From positions 62,001 through 126,000 of the forward strand of contig JAHEWK010000017.1 in NCBI GenBank assembly GCA_020740775.1: a DNA stretch of 64,000 nt. Reading direction: 5' to 3'. Below the pieces are notes generated by a model that had not been told where the DNA came from, ran no database searches, and saw nothing but the letters and a program-made list of their open reading frames with translations. Origin of the DNA: Ilyonectria destructans. Lineage: Eukaryota > Ascomycota > Sordariomycetes > Hypocreales > Nectriaceae. Shown here one piece after another: positions 54,095 to 64,000 of the stretch. A program made the position numbers and the translations under genes. The stretch's first letter is position 1. Each line of letters starts with the position of its first letter.

Positions 54095-55180
54095 ATGGCT
54101 CCTTCGACGAAAGCGCTGGACTTTACCGGCGACGTCGCCATAGTGACGGGAGCTGGATGTCGTTTGAGCGGCGAGATTGGAAATGGCCGAGCAGCCGCCA
54201 TACTCCTTGCCCGACATGGAGCCAAAGTTACCCTCGTCGATCTAAACATCGAATGGGCCGAAGACACGCAACGTCTTATTAACGAGGAAGGCGGCATCTC
54301 TCATGTCATTCAGGCGGACGTGTCGGACGAAATGTCCTGCAAGCATGTTGTCGACGAGACGGTAGAGGTATTCGGTGCCGTAACCGTGCTGGTTAATAAT
54401 GGTTGGTATAACCCTATTTCAACACACATTTATCTCATCAAGTTTGACTACCTGCTGATATTAATACCTTGGATAGTTGGAGTGACAGGTACGATGGGAG
54501 ATTCGACCGACATTGATCTCGAAACTTGGGACACGGTCTTCCGCATTAACGTCAAGAGCATGGTCATGATGGCGCGATATGTCATTCCAGAGATGAGAAA
54601 AGCTGGTCGAGGTGCCATCGTGAACGTGTCCTCCATTAGTGGTTGTAAGTATGCATCTGATCTGATCGGTACTCCTATGGCGGCATTTCACTTAAAAGTC
54701 TCTATGCATAGTCTATGTCGAAGGTGGAGCCCTGCTCTACCCAACAACCAAGGGCGCTATTATTCAGATGACTAGGGCAATGGCAGCCCAACACGGCCCT
54801 GAAGGCATTCGCGTCAATTGTGTGTGTCCCGGGCCAGTATATACGCCCATGGTCCAGGGAGACTGGATGACGGATGCGGCGAGACAAGCAAGAATCAATA
54901 AGACTATGCTGAAGATTGAAGGCACCGGCTGGGATGTGGGCTACGGTAAGACTTGACTAGCGATTTGAGGCTGCCTTTCCCACTGCTGAAAAGCTGCTGA
55001 CGTCGGGCCTGAACCAGCCTCATTGTTTCTGCTTAGTAGGGAAGCCCGTTGGATCACGGCACACGTTATGCCAGTGGATGCAGGGGTACGTCTCGCAACT
55101 ACTAGGAAAGGGAAAGACACTAATCAAAACCACTCTAGATGACTACCGGTCAAACGGCGCCAACAGCAAAAAAGCCTTAG
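54095..55180 (+). CDS. short-chain dehydrogenase/reductase (SDR), 272 aa, 5 exons
   Basis: Exons are 54095-54401, 54477-54644, 54712-54945, 55018-55085 and 55139-55180, with introns of 53-75 nt and matching phases. The protein has IVTGAGCRLSGEIGNGRA (extended glycine motif of the TGAGxGIG type), LVDLNIEWAED after the second strand (Asp, NAD-like), VLVNN, a catalytic Ser in VNVSSISG, LLYPTTKGAIIQMTRAMAAQ with Tyr and Lys, and VNCVCPGPVYTPM. It closes with WITAHVMPVDAGMTTGQTAP. It is a second, distinct SDR of the cluster; the first is not a recent duplicate, since motifs and intron positions differ. The last exon codes for only 13 residues. Intact. Confidence 0.92.
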
Positions 55181-55740
55181 CTTGGGAACTAGACTCCAGT
55201 ACCTCACCACATGATTCAAAATAAGTCGAGGAACAGGTACTAGATCTAGCTTTTCAATTGACACCCTCCATGACTCGCGCTACCCCTTCATGAGTTCATG
55301 TCTACCCCGTTCCTAACAAGGCATGAGAGCAGACATTTGGGGTGCATCCTTAACTTTCCGTCTTGTCCATACCTTTTGATGCCGGTTAAGGCCCCATCCA
55401 TAGGCGGGGCGCAATTTAGTGAAACACCTGGAGCCCCTGGTCGGACTACCCTACATTCACCATTTAGGGTCAGAAGAACGTTGACAACCACAGTAGTCTG
55501 CACGGAGTGGTTATCACTGGATGGCGCAGCCCTCTAATAAATTGTTGAGATAGATTCAGACAAATGTGATGTAGTCACCAGTTTGTACTGGGGGTTCCTC
55601 TGGTTCACTCTTTCTCGTAGGGCAAGAAATGCATAGCTCCATTCTCATTAGTAATTAGTATCAAAGATGAGGAAAACACCGTTGTGGGAACCAAGGACTG
55701 TAGAAGATACGAAAATCAGTCTCTTTCGGTTTTACGCAAA
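55181..55740. other. intergenic region with no gene seen
   Basis: No domain found in either strand. The region separates the second SDR from the dead CoA ligase. Confidence 0.5.
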
Positions 55741-58095
55741 CTAAAAACGCAATCTGACTCTCCAAACCTATTCAGATCTTCACCGATAGTCTATTGGATA
55801 TAAGATGCGTAATGATTTCTGGACAGATGCGTTCGAGTTGTTGGGCTTCAACTACACACGATTAGTCAGTAGTGCTAGGCTGGTATTTAATCACGAGGTG
55901 AGATACATCACACCATCTTAGGAAATATCCAAGAATTGCTTGTAGTGCTTTCAAATATTAGCCTACAGTATTATTTCCCCTACCACAGCTTTTTCCTAAC
56001 GCCACGCTCAATCTGGCCGAGCTTCTCATGGGATTCTCTGAGCAAAATCCACACCAGGTCGTGACGCATTCGCTGCGAGAAGGTATCGAGGAGGTTGAGC
56101 AAGTAAGTGGCCAACAAATTCGAAGTCGCGTCCCCGGGGTGCATGATGCCATGTTGAGCTCAGGCATCGTCAGGGGCGATAGGATCGCGGCTGTCTTATC
56201 AGATACAATTGATGCAGGAGTCATCTGTTTAGCAAGGCTATCGATCGGAGCCACCTTCTCTTCTTTGTCTCCAGATCTTGGTGCTAAGGCTATCTTCCGT
56301 CGTTTTAGTCAAATTCAGCCAAAGATCGTTTTTACAGAGAGCAAATATTGTTATGCCGGAAAAAACTTAAAGTTGACGGCGGAAACAGCAACGTGGAGTC
56401 TAAAATTGTTGGAAGTGGATAACCGTATTTAGTAAATAGTGGTTCTTCCGTGTCAGGGAAGATTGTGCCGTCCCGAAGTCATCGGCAAGGGGATCTCATG
56501 GCCGGAGTTTTTGAAACATGGCTCAGGGCGGCCGCTGTAATTCGAACGACTGCCGTTCGCACATCCTGCTTTCATACCGTATTCGTCAGGAACGGTTCGT
56601 ACTGGATAGCTTTATACATTTTCGGATCATAAGAATCTAACTACGTGAAGACGGGGAGCCCAAATGCTATTGTTCACAGCGCTGGAGTAAGAAGTCCGCG
56701 TTCTTTAACTCCAAATTTCCAAACAGAATTAGGGAGTGTTGCTAGGAGTAAGTGTCGACATGAGCCTCCACAACGATGGGCGACCTGGATATGTTATTTT
56801 TCAATACACAACGGTAGGCAATTTGGAAGTTCTGCCAACTCGAATACTACCATTCCACTACTAGACGGCATAGGTCATGTGGCCTATCAACTTGATCAAT
56901 CTGGTGCTCAAAGCTTCGATTGTTCTCTATGACGGATCGCCGTTCTACCCGAATGCGGAACACATTTTAAAGCTTGCAGATCTCTATGTGCACTCCGATG
57001 ACACTGTGGGAACTAATTTGGCCACGGTTTCTGTGTCAATTGTTCTGTCAGACGAAGATATAGACCACAATTGCAGGGCCGGCAAAAGGAGTGATCATTC
57101 CCTTTTGCCGTAGCGGCATTGCAACAAGTTCAATCCCACTGATTTCTTCCGTTGGAGTAGTGCTACAGCCTTTGGAACCTCTCCGCGATACCTTCGTGAG
57201 CTGCGTGACCGGTCAATAATACCTCGTATGTCTTGCTGCTCTTAATTCATCCATCCGTTAAATATGTTTCCTCAATCCAAATGAAGCACAACTCTGACCT
57301 AGTGAGCTTAAGGGGCACTATTTGCATTGAAAAATCTCAGAACTGTGACTTCTACGGGATCTGTCCTGGCAACGGATGTGTACGATTGGTTCCAGCGCCG
57401 GCATGTCCACCCTTCCATACATCTGATCTTTTTGATTCAGAATCTAACACGCCTTGTCTATCGAACACTTGGGGCAACCTGGCAAGCTTGTCTGCCGGCG
57501 ACCCTTCTCAAGCCAGTCAATCACCTTTTTGGAGATGGCGGATGGAAAAAAAATACAAAGAGACTTACTTCGAGAGATTTGGAAATCATGTTTGACATCA
57601 AGGGGACCATATTCAAGTTGTAGGCGATACCAATCGGCTGGTCATTCTTGGACGCTCGTAAGTGCAGATGTTCTTCACCCTTTTGGCATCTTTTAACCTG
57701 TCGTGGAACAGAGACGGTATTCTTAATTGTTCAGGCGTTCGATGTGCTCCAGCAGACATTTATTCTGTGACTGAGCAATTCCCCGAAATGCTGGACGCTA
57801 TTTGCGTGGGGCAGCAACGTCCATCGGTCAGTGATGAAAGAGTTCTACTTTTTGTCAAACTCGCGGTTCCCTGGACACTTGAACAGAACTTAAGCGGCCA
57901 AATCAAAGCAGCATCGCAAAGCGGTACTCTCGACGTCGTGTGCCCAAGCACATCCTTTAAGTCACTGATATCCCATACACGCTCAACGGCAAAAAGTGTG
58001 AGACACAGGTGAAAAAGATTGTAAACGGAAGACCGATTGGCAATCCGGGATCGATTGTAAATTGGCAGTGTTTCAAAGAGTACGAGCAATACTAG
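55741..58095 (+). pseudogene. acetoacetyl-CoA synthetase-like (AMP-forming CoA ligase) pseudogene
   Basis: Scattered over three frames are the ordered pieces of an acetoacetate-CoA ligase: MRNDFWTDAFELLGFNY; MGFSEQNPHQVVTHSLREGI; LSSGIVRGDRIAAVLSDTID; AGVICLARLSIGATFSSLSP; NAIVHSAG (ATP-binding region, with the upstream SGTTG loop destroyed); VLYDGSPFYPNAEHILKLAD; LRTVTSTGSVLATDVYDWFQ; EHLGQPGKLVCRRPF; GGWKKYKETYFERFG; GVRCAPADIYSVTEQFPEML; then GKKCETQVKKIVNGRP and a C-terminal NWQCFKEYEQY before TAG at 58093-58095. Many frameshifts and stops separate them, so no enzyme can be made. When intact, such enzymes activate acetoacetate or a short beta-keto acid to the CoA ester in the cytosol. Its location between SDR and P450 genes suggests it once supplied a starter or side-chain acyl-CoA. 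Confidence 0.88.
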
Positions 58096-58535
58096 CACCT
58101 GGATGGGCAAGAACCTGCAGTTTCAAGAGCTCGGGTTTCGAGATTGTGATACGATTCCTCATACGTGAGTGCAGATCTTGTTTCGTGATTAGAAGGAAAG
58201 ATATATTCGACATTGGATTAATAGTTAATATAGTTTATACAAGAAGATGTAGGCATTGTAATAGAAATAGAATTTAGTTGTTGCTGTCTGGGTCCTGCTT
58301 GATAGACTGGTAATTATAAATGGCGTATTGGCGCCCTTTTCGATAGCGATCTCTCCCAACCTGGACGGTTCAAAGATCGCAGGATGCCTAGGGATAGTTT
58401 GAGACAAACTTTTGAATTTCTTTACATTCTAAATAACTTCATTATACCAAAAGAATTCCCGGCTTGATGTCGGAAGTCGATAGCTGCCTATCCTAAACTT
58501 CCCTTGACATTGGGAAAATGACAGCAAAAAGACAC
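58096..58535. other. intergenic region with no gene seen
   Basis: Convergent 3' flanks of the CoA-ligase relic and the second P450. No gene seen. Confidence 0.5.
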
Positions 58536-60179
58536 TCACACCTCCAAATTCAGGAGATCAATCTCCTCTTTCCTCCTTCTGACCTCAATTCGCGCCTTTG
58601 GATTAGGGATCAACGCGAAGCCAAATGCCACAGAATCAACCGGGCTCCCCTTTGCAAGCCTGATGTCGTACTTGAGTAGCAAATGGCATAACAGTATCTT
58701 CGTCTCGTTGGCAGCAAAGAAACGACCAGGACAAGAATGTTGTCCATGACTGAAGCCCATGTGTTCGGGTGAGGTGGTGACGAATTGCGCTAAATTTTCC
58801 TTGCCAGGAATCTGACGCATTTCATAAAAGCGATAGGGATCGAATTGATCTGGATTCGGATAGACATCCGGATTTTGGAACTTATTTGTGTACACCAGCA
58901 ACATGGTACCGCAAGGAATGAATGTGCCATCCGAAAGCGTGATGTCTTCCATTGCCATACGGCGCATAGTGGCTACATCGTAGTCAGTAGGTATCACTCA
59001 AACAGGTGTCGCGAAACCGGCCTTACCCAGAACATTAGGCTTGAGTCTCTGACTCTCCTTCATACAGCTGTCGAGAAGTTTCAAGTTATAGAGCGATGTC
59101 TTCTTCCAGCCTCCTTGACTTAAGACTGAAATCATTTCGTCTCTCAGGGGCTGAATTATCTCCGGATGCTGGGCCAAACATATCAGTAGCCAAGTCGTAA
59201 AGTCAGTGGTAGTATGTATCGCCGCCATCGACAAAGACAACTGGACCTTGGTGGGGTCATAAGGTTTGCCCTCGGAGACTTTGTCCATCCACTCTAATGT
59301 GTCTTCGAATTTGGTAGTTGTCTTTCCCTCCTTTTGAAGAGCAGCCCGCTCTGCTTTGCGTTGCTTGAGGGCCTCATCGATTATCACTCGGCAGGCCGTA
59401 GTGTCTTGTCGGAGCTGTCTGCAGTAAGGAAGGAACCAGTGTACGATGGGTCGCAAATAGGAAGGCCATAAGCTTAGACGTTCACCTGCCGAGAATGCCC
59501 TGGTCGCATAACTTCTCGAAGCTTCAATCCAGCGCTCATCATGGCAAAATTCTTTTCCTAAGAATATTCTTGACGACATTTTGGAAATGACGCGAGACAT
59601 CTGTTCGCTTGGGTCTATTGTATGCCAGTCCGGACTACCGGTAAGGTATTGTTTCAGGACAATGTCACATTCTTCAGACATCGGCTCTGTCATCCGGTTG
59701 AGATAGGCGGTAAGGTGTTTCTGAGCAATCTGCATCAAATACCAGGTCATGTGTTGTCTCTGATCGAAGGCCTCGAAACCTGGTAATGAACCATGAAACG
59801 CTCGGTGAGCGTGCTCTGCGAAGTTCAGGCGTTTGTCGTTCCTGATTTCTTTGATGTATTCGGGACCGAGGACAGTGACCATTCCTTGACTGGTGTATAT
59901 TTGGCAGGGTTTACCGCCGTTAGCAGCGAAGGCTTGCGGTAGCATGGTCTTGCTTCCGAAAGTGAAATCTTTCATTGCTCGTTCCCAATTTCGTTCCGAC
60001 CATTTCTTTGGGTTGATAAGTGGCAATTTATTTCGTGATGGTTGAAGTTGGATCGCCAGAAACAGGAAGAGAACCCCGAGGCTCAAGTATGGGACGGCCG
60101 TTCTAAGAAATTCATGTATCTGAGACATTTTGGTTGCCGGGCTGTTGAACAAGTCGGCACGCGAGGTCTGGTTAGACAT
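58536..60179 (-). CDS. cytochrome P450 monooxygenase (His-type heme loop, CYP68/CYP503-like), 529 aa, 2 exons
   Basis: Exon 1 is 60179-59027, a 54-nt intron follows (59026-58973, GTAAGG..GTAG), and exon 2 is 58972-58536; the frame is open. It has an N-terminal membrane anchor (YLSLGVLFLFLAIQL), the I-helix MAAIHTTTDFTTWLL, ExxR in CMKESQRLKP, DPYRFYEMRQIPG, and the heme loop FSHGQHSCPGRFFAANETKI. A His in place of the usual Arg before the heme Cys is normal in the fungal group that includes gibberellin-type and other terpenoid or meroterpenoid oxidases, so this is not a defect. Two Met codons are possible starts (60179, or 60128 just before the anchor); the second gives a more usual length. 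Likely an ER-bound tailoring oxidase of the cluster. Resemblance to named CYP families is from the heme loop only. Confidence 0.93.
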
Positions 60180-61174
60180 GGCGGCTGGCTGGATGCTGTC
60201 GTGGATAATCGGATGGATGAAGATCGAACCTCAGTTAGAAGGAAGTACTCTACCATTCTTTATCTCATAAGGTGCTGAGTGGACCGCCGAAACATATTGA
60301 AGCCCAATACTATGCTCCTTGCAGCTAATCCCTTTGGTTTCTTCTCCAGGCAACCTCGCCCGTGTCGTCGCTGAACGACCACCACCAACATGGTGGTAAG
60401 CTCCTGGCCAATTAAACTTCTCTATTGGTAAGGAATGGGGCCCACCATTTTTGAACAGGTCACGTACACGAGATCCCCGCTGTAACGTAACAATATGTGG
60501 GACTAATGCGAGTCTTACTGTAGCCGATGAAGATGACCATCGGAAAACCACGATCTGAGACGCGGAGCTTTGTAGTATGAGCTACAATGCTCGTGGGTGG
60601 CTGCTCTACTACGATCTTTAAGTATTCACCGTCGAAATCGTACGAGTCACAACCATTTCTGTATTGAGTGCGTAATGTTTCGTAAGCAATTCTATGCCAA
60701 CAGAGATTGAGCGTTTGTGACACCATTGTCTGAGAACGTACCAGCGCTGATCTCCACGGGTCTGCGTGTGATGATGTCTACTGCTCGCGCAAGGCCGGAT
60801 GTGCATCTCACACCTCTGATGGTAGAGCTTCTGCATTGGACGATGCGAAGGGATTTATGCCGAAACAAGGTCTAATAGCACTGCGCAGTGGCGATCGACT
60901 CCTCATGCAATCTAGCGATTCGTCTTTTCTTAGCATTGATCGAAATCTGGAAGTTGGCTACCCTTTCCTAGCACGCGAGTAGATCATGCGGTGTTAACTT
61001 TGAGAAAGCTGCTGCGGGTACGGCACGAGTGCATTTTGATTTCACTACTGTTACTCGAAGAAATTCGCCCTTTTCTGTACCATTTAGTTGGAATGAAGCT
61101 CTTACTATTGCATAAATCTCCTACCAGCAATAGATTTATTCTAGAGAACGCATCTCCGCCGGAGCTTCTGGGTC
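60180..61174. other. 1-kb intergenic region, no gene found
   Basis: This is the promoter of the second P450 and the 3' flank of the GFA gene. Minus-strand frames around 60836-60231 have no recognisable motif. No repeat or RNA seen. Confidence 0.5.
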
Positions 61175-61677
61175 TTAATTGTCCTTCTTGCCGCTCACTT
61201 CCGTCGCAATCTTGGAAACTTGACTACAATACTCAAACGGAGGCACCCATGACACTCGCGCATCGGTATATATCTCCCTTTGCGGCATGGCCCAATTCAT
61301 ATCCTCGATATTGTCCAATGTGCCAAGCTTGATGACTCTGATGTCCGGAAAGAGGGATGCATCGCGACCTACAGTAGATCCGCATGTTTCACAGAACCAA
61401 TTGCCATAGTAAGCTCCTTCGTGTTCCAAGCTATAGTACTTTGGTTCACCCTGGGTGATTTTATAGTTGTCCTTGTGTACGACGATTTGTGAAGCAAACA
61501 CCGCACCGCTCAACTTCTTACACCACGGACAGTGACAAACTGACTATTAAAAGCTTAGCGATCGTCCAATCTTATACAGAATAGAGTTGCATGCCCTGTG
61601 CGTACCTTTTCGATTGGTTCACCCCAAGTTTCGTATCGGACAGCACCACATAAGCAACCACCCTTTTTCGTCGCCAT
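61175..61677 (-). CDS. GFA/CENP-V-fold zinc protein (glutathione-dependent formaldehyde-activating family), 146 aa
   Basis: Exon 1 is 61677-61606, a 62-nt intron follows (61605-61544, GTACGC..ATAG), and exon 2 is 61543-61175. Zinc ligands are in the family pattern: GGCLCGAVRYE near the N-terminus, CHCPWCKKLSG after the intron, and NWFCETCGS in the middle, giving the two structural and catalytic zinc sites of GFA-type proteins. Length near 140 is typical. Members are annotated as glutathione-dependent formaldehyde-activating enzymes, but most fungal copies are of unknown reaction, and several occur in metabolite clusters. Intact; divergent from the VOC gene. Confidence 0.9.
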
Positions 61678-62142
61678 TTGTGATGTCTGGGGGTGTTGTG
61701 GGAAATTGTGGCCTAGGCTAAGGACGGTGGATGAAAAATGGATAGCGAAGTAACCTGGAAAGGGTCGGTACTAGAATACTTATACGATACACCTAACAGG
61801 TTCTGTGGGGAAATCGAACAGCTCAGACTGGGGTTAACATGTCCTGTCTCTTGATCTCGACATTTGAATAATACGTAACCCCTGTTAATTCTGACTCCAC
61901 AATCTGTGCGTGAAGTTTTCGAACGATTTCACACGTCAATTCTTTTTTAACGATGTCAAAAGTCGTTGTTTAACGATGTGATGAGTTACTCTCGGGGAAG
62001 GCCGAAACACCGCCGGACCAGCAGACCGGGTGCACATAAAAGATCTGTCAAGCCGAGCTTGTATGGTTGACACTCTCTGACGTTTTTCCACACTATACTT
62101 AAAAACCACCTAGACCAAGTCTAATAATACCCAGATTTGGCA
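61678..62142. promoter_or_regulatory. divergent promoter between GFA and VOC genes
   Basis: 465 bp. CACTATACTTAAAAACC at about 62090-62106 is a TATA-like signal about 40 bp before the VOC ATG. No repeated operator-like motif was seen. Confidence 0.4.
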
Positions 62143-63408
62143 ATGTCTCAAAGTACTTTCATATCTCAGTTTGCATTGTACCAAACTTGCCGCGATCTCG
62201 ATGCTCAGGTCAAGCTTTATACAGAGTATGGCTTTGTACTCGACGAGGGTTACGATGCACTTGAGAGTCTGTATTCCCTCGGAAGATGACTAGACATTCG
62301 CCTTCAAACGTTGCTGGTGGTATAAGGCTTGAGGCTGACCATGACTTTCAAAGGCATTCCCGACGAGTACTTCGCGGCCCGAGGCGTATCAAAATCGGAC
62401 CTGGTGAAAACTAAGGCTCTCAAACTACCGGCTGATCCATATATGCATCTCGTTCTCAACCAATTCAAGAAGCCAAAAGTTGGCCCGCAATGGCCTGCCC
62501 CGTATGATCAACTCGGATCCCGAGCCCATGCCTTCTTGGTCAAATCACTCGACGCTGAAATGACACGTATTGCGAAAGATTTCCCCAAGATCAAGATTCT
62601 TCATGGTCCATTTAGCATCAATCGCAAATGGGGCAAGACAACTTCAGCACTTATGCTCGACCCTGAGGGTAGTTTCTTTGAACTGATTGAAATCGACCCG
62701 AGCGGATCCTACTTTTCAAGGGAGCTGAAGGCCCCCTCTCCAGATGAAAAGAGCTGGTTGCATTTCATGTACAACTCGGAGGACGTTACAGACACACTGC
62801 CATTCTATAGAAGTTTCGATCTTTCACACGACAACAGAGTGGATTTTCGTGACGGTATTGGCTTTTATCCATACACCTTGGAGAAATTTTCCAAAGAACA
62901 TGAAGATGCCATGTCTATGGTAATGGATACCAATCTTAACGTTGAATTTCTTCGAAACCTCAACGACCCCAGTAATATGCACCTCGAACTGTGCGTATAC
63001 AAAAAGGGTAAGACAATTCTACCTCGAGGGCAGCGCTAACCCTCAGTACTGTGCTTTCGTCCCACATATTTTCTCTTCCTCGGGTTAACATCCGTTTCTT
63101 CGGCAGGTTCATTGAAAGACCCAGATACTGCTCCCGTCTGGCCCCAGAAGGGCATTTCTCGCTTTTGCTTCAGGACAGCGACCAAAGACCAGGATCTCGA
63201 GCGGTCAATCCGCTGTGGCCACAAGATTCTCATCCCGGATAATAAAAGTAAGCACTATCTTTTATTGACACCAACCATATCTTCTAACCAAAACCCAGTT
63301 TGTGTTCACTGGGGAGATTCGGAATATTACTACTTTGCCGACACTGATGGCAATATCGTGACGTCCGAGCAATGGCATCATTGGGGATTCTTTGGAGCAA
63401 AGACGTAA
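62143..63408 (+). pseudogene. two-domain VOC-family (glyoxalase/extradiol-dioxygenase fold) gene with two in-frame stops
   Basis: Proposed exons are 62143-63007, 63107-63247 and 63299-63408, with introns of 99 and 51 nt. From MSQSTFISQFALYQTCRDLD through TEYGFVLDEGYDALESLYSL the first VOC beta-alpha-beta module is clear. Then TGA (62287-62289) and TAA (62323-62325) interrupt the same frame in SLGR-stop-LDIRLQTLLVV-stop-GLRLTMTFKG, where the protein pattern continues on both sides. After that the frame is clean to VHWGDSEYYYFADTDGN and the final stop. Two nonsense changes are the simplest reading. A 60-nt in-frame intron (GTCTGT..ATAAG, 62268-62327) would remove both stops, but it would also remove the beta strand LDIRLQTLLV. 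RNA evidence would decide. VOC proteins include glyoxalases, ring-cleaving dioxygenases and isomerases; which applies here is not visible. Confidence 0.75.
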
Positions 63409-64000
63409 TTCATAGCATTCCAGGTTGGGCCAGAAGGCACTGGAGCGGGGACCATTGGATTGGTCCGTGGGTTCAACACCAAGGAAACTATATCAGAGGG
63501 GGGTCTCACAGCCTGATTCAACATCATGATGACTTTCAGCATCAGCAGACAGTTGGAAGGAACGAGACCTCCCTGTCAGTCTGATCATACAGATCTTTAT
63601 TTTCTTTGGCGTCTCTATTTTCCTAGCCATACAGCTATTCCAAAATCACCCTCTGTCTCTTCTCTTGATCCAAGTCCGCGAGCCCGATCCGCTGTGTCCC
63701 AGCTTCTTAGATCCTAGGTTGCAAGCAACCTCTGATGCCTTGCCAAAAGACGCACCTAGGATCCGCCTGGCCACGTTGTCTAATTAGATGCTTTTACTTG
63801 CTATAGCTAGCTTTTGAGCCTGTCTGCGAAACAGGTGGTCAAGCTCATAAGCTGCTGCAGCCGGCCTTGAGAGGGCCGGCTAGCTATTTGGGTGTGGTTT
63901 TCCTTCTTCGTCCCCTTGGGTCGTTTCAGCACAGTCTCCTGATCTTCCGACAGAACCTCTATACTGTACGAGTTTGAGTTGGAATTACGGATACAGATAG
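63409..64000. other. right edge, no gene recognised
   Basis: Plus-strand sequence near 63425-63520 (GPEGTGAGTIGLVRGFNTKE) looks like a coding remnant of unknown origin. An 8-bp perfect hairpin AGCCGGCC-TTGAGAG-GGCCGGCT lies near 63862-63884. Nothing else is supported. Confidence 0.4.

Noticed and set aside
63860..63886. GC hairpin AGCCGGCC...GGCCGGCT as a bacterial-type terminator
   Set aside because: The genome is fungal, no T-run follows and no gene ends next to it.

Overview
The window is nuclear DNA of a filamentous ascomycete, most likely Eurotiomycetes (Aspergillus/Penicillium-like). Genes carry many short introns of about 50-70 nt with GT..AG ends. There are three Zn2Cys6 regulator genes, a fungal PDR-type ABC pump and a chromodomain-carrying Ty3/gypsy retrotransposon. 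Long AT-rich blocks show C-to-T/G-to-A decay typical of repeat-induced point mutation (RIP). All calls come from reading the sequence; no database search was run.

Left arm (1-10400): the C-terminal end of an agmatinase-like ureohydrolase, a Zn2Cys6 regulator, a pogo/Fot1 transposase relic, an intact class-III aminotransferase (5 exons), a divergently transcribed MATE transporter broken by one TAA codon, a 742-bp hAT-type non-autonomous element with a perfect 8-bp target-site duplication, and a frameshifted second agmatinase. This could be a small guanidino-compound/amine pathway (ureohydrolase + aminotransferase + exporter + regulator) that has partly decayed; that is inference.

Middle (10400-30200): decayed sequence passes into an AT-rich RIP block. 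It contains a recognisable RIP-killed NADH-cytochrome b5 reductase gene. A pristine 8.45-kb chromovirus (18814-27268) sits 27 nt past the stop of that relic, with 442-bp LTRs in which I see no difference and a TATTA duplication. The element has a gag and pol joined by a TAATG stop-start overlap, a candidate self-priming site, a palindrome array in its U3, extra Cys/His modules in gag, a tandemly duplicated insert in pol, and an additional antisense gene coding for a Zn2Cys6-like protein with a coiled coil. This element is the most unusual object in the window.

ABC island (30267-36706): a complete PDR-type ABC transporter transcribed away from an AflR-like Zn2Cys6 regulator across a 748-bp shared promoter holding a repeated 12-mer and a perfect palindrome, which suggests a regulator-plus-pump pair.

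Right arm (39000-63400): a small secreted protein, decayed hydrolase and GH3 beta-glucosidase genes, a 7-TM rhodopsin-like protein, a CrtC/AttH-like lipocalin-fold protein, a third Zn2Cys6 regulator, two cytochromes P450, two SDR oxidoreductases, a dead acetoacetyl-CoA synthetase-like gene, a GFA-family zinc protein and a VOC (glyoxalase/dioxygenase-fold) gene with two in-frame stops. This looks like the tailoring and regulatory part of a secondary-metabolite cluster. No backbone synthase (PKS, NRPS, terpene cyclase) is visible, and several members are dead.
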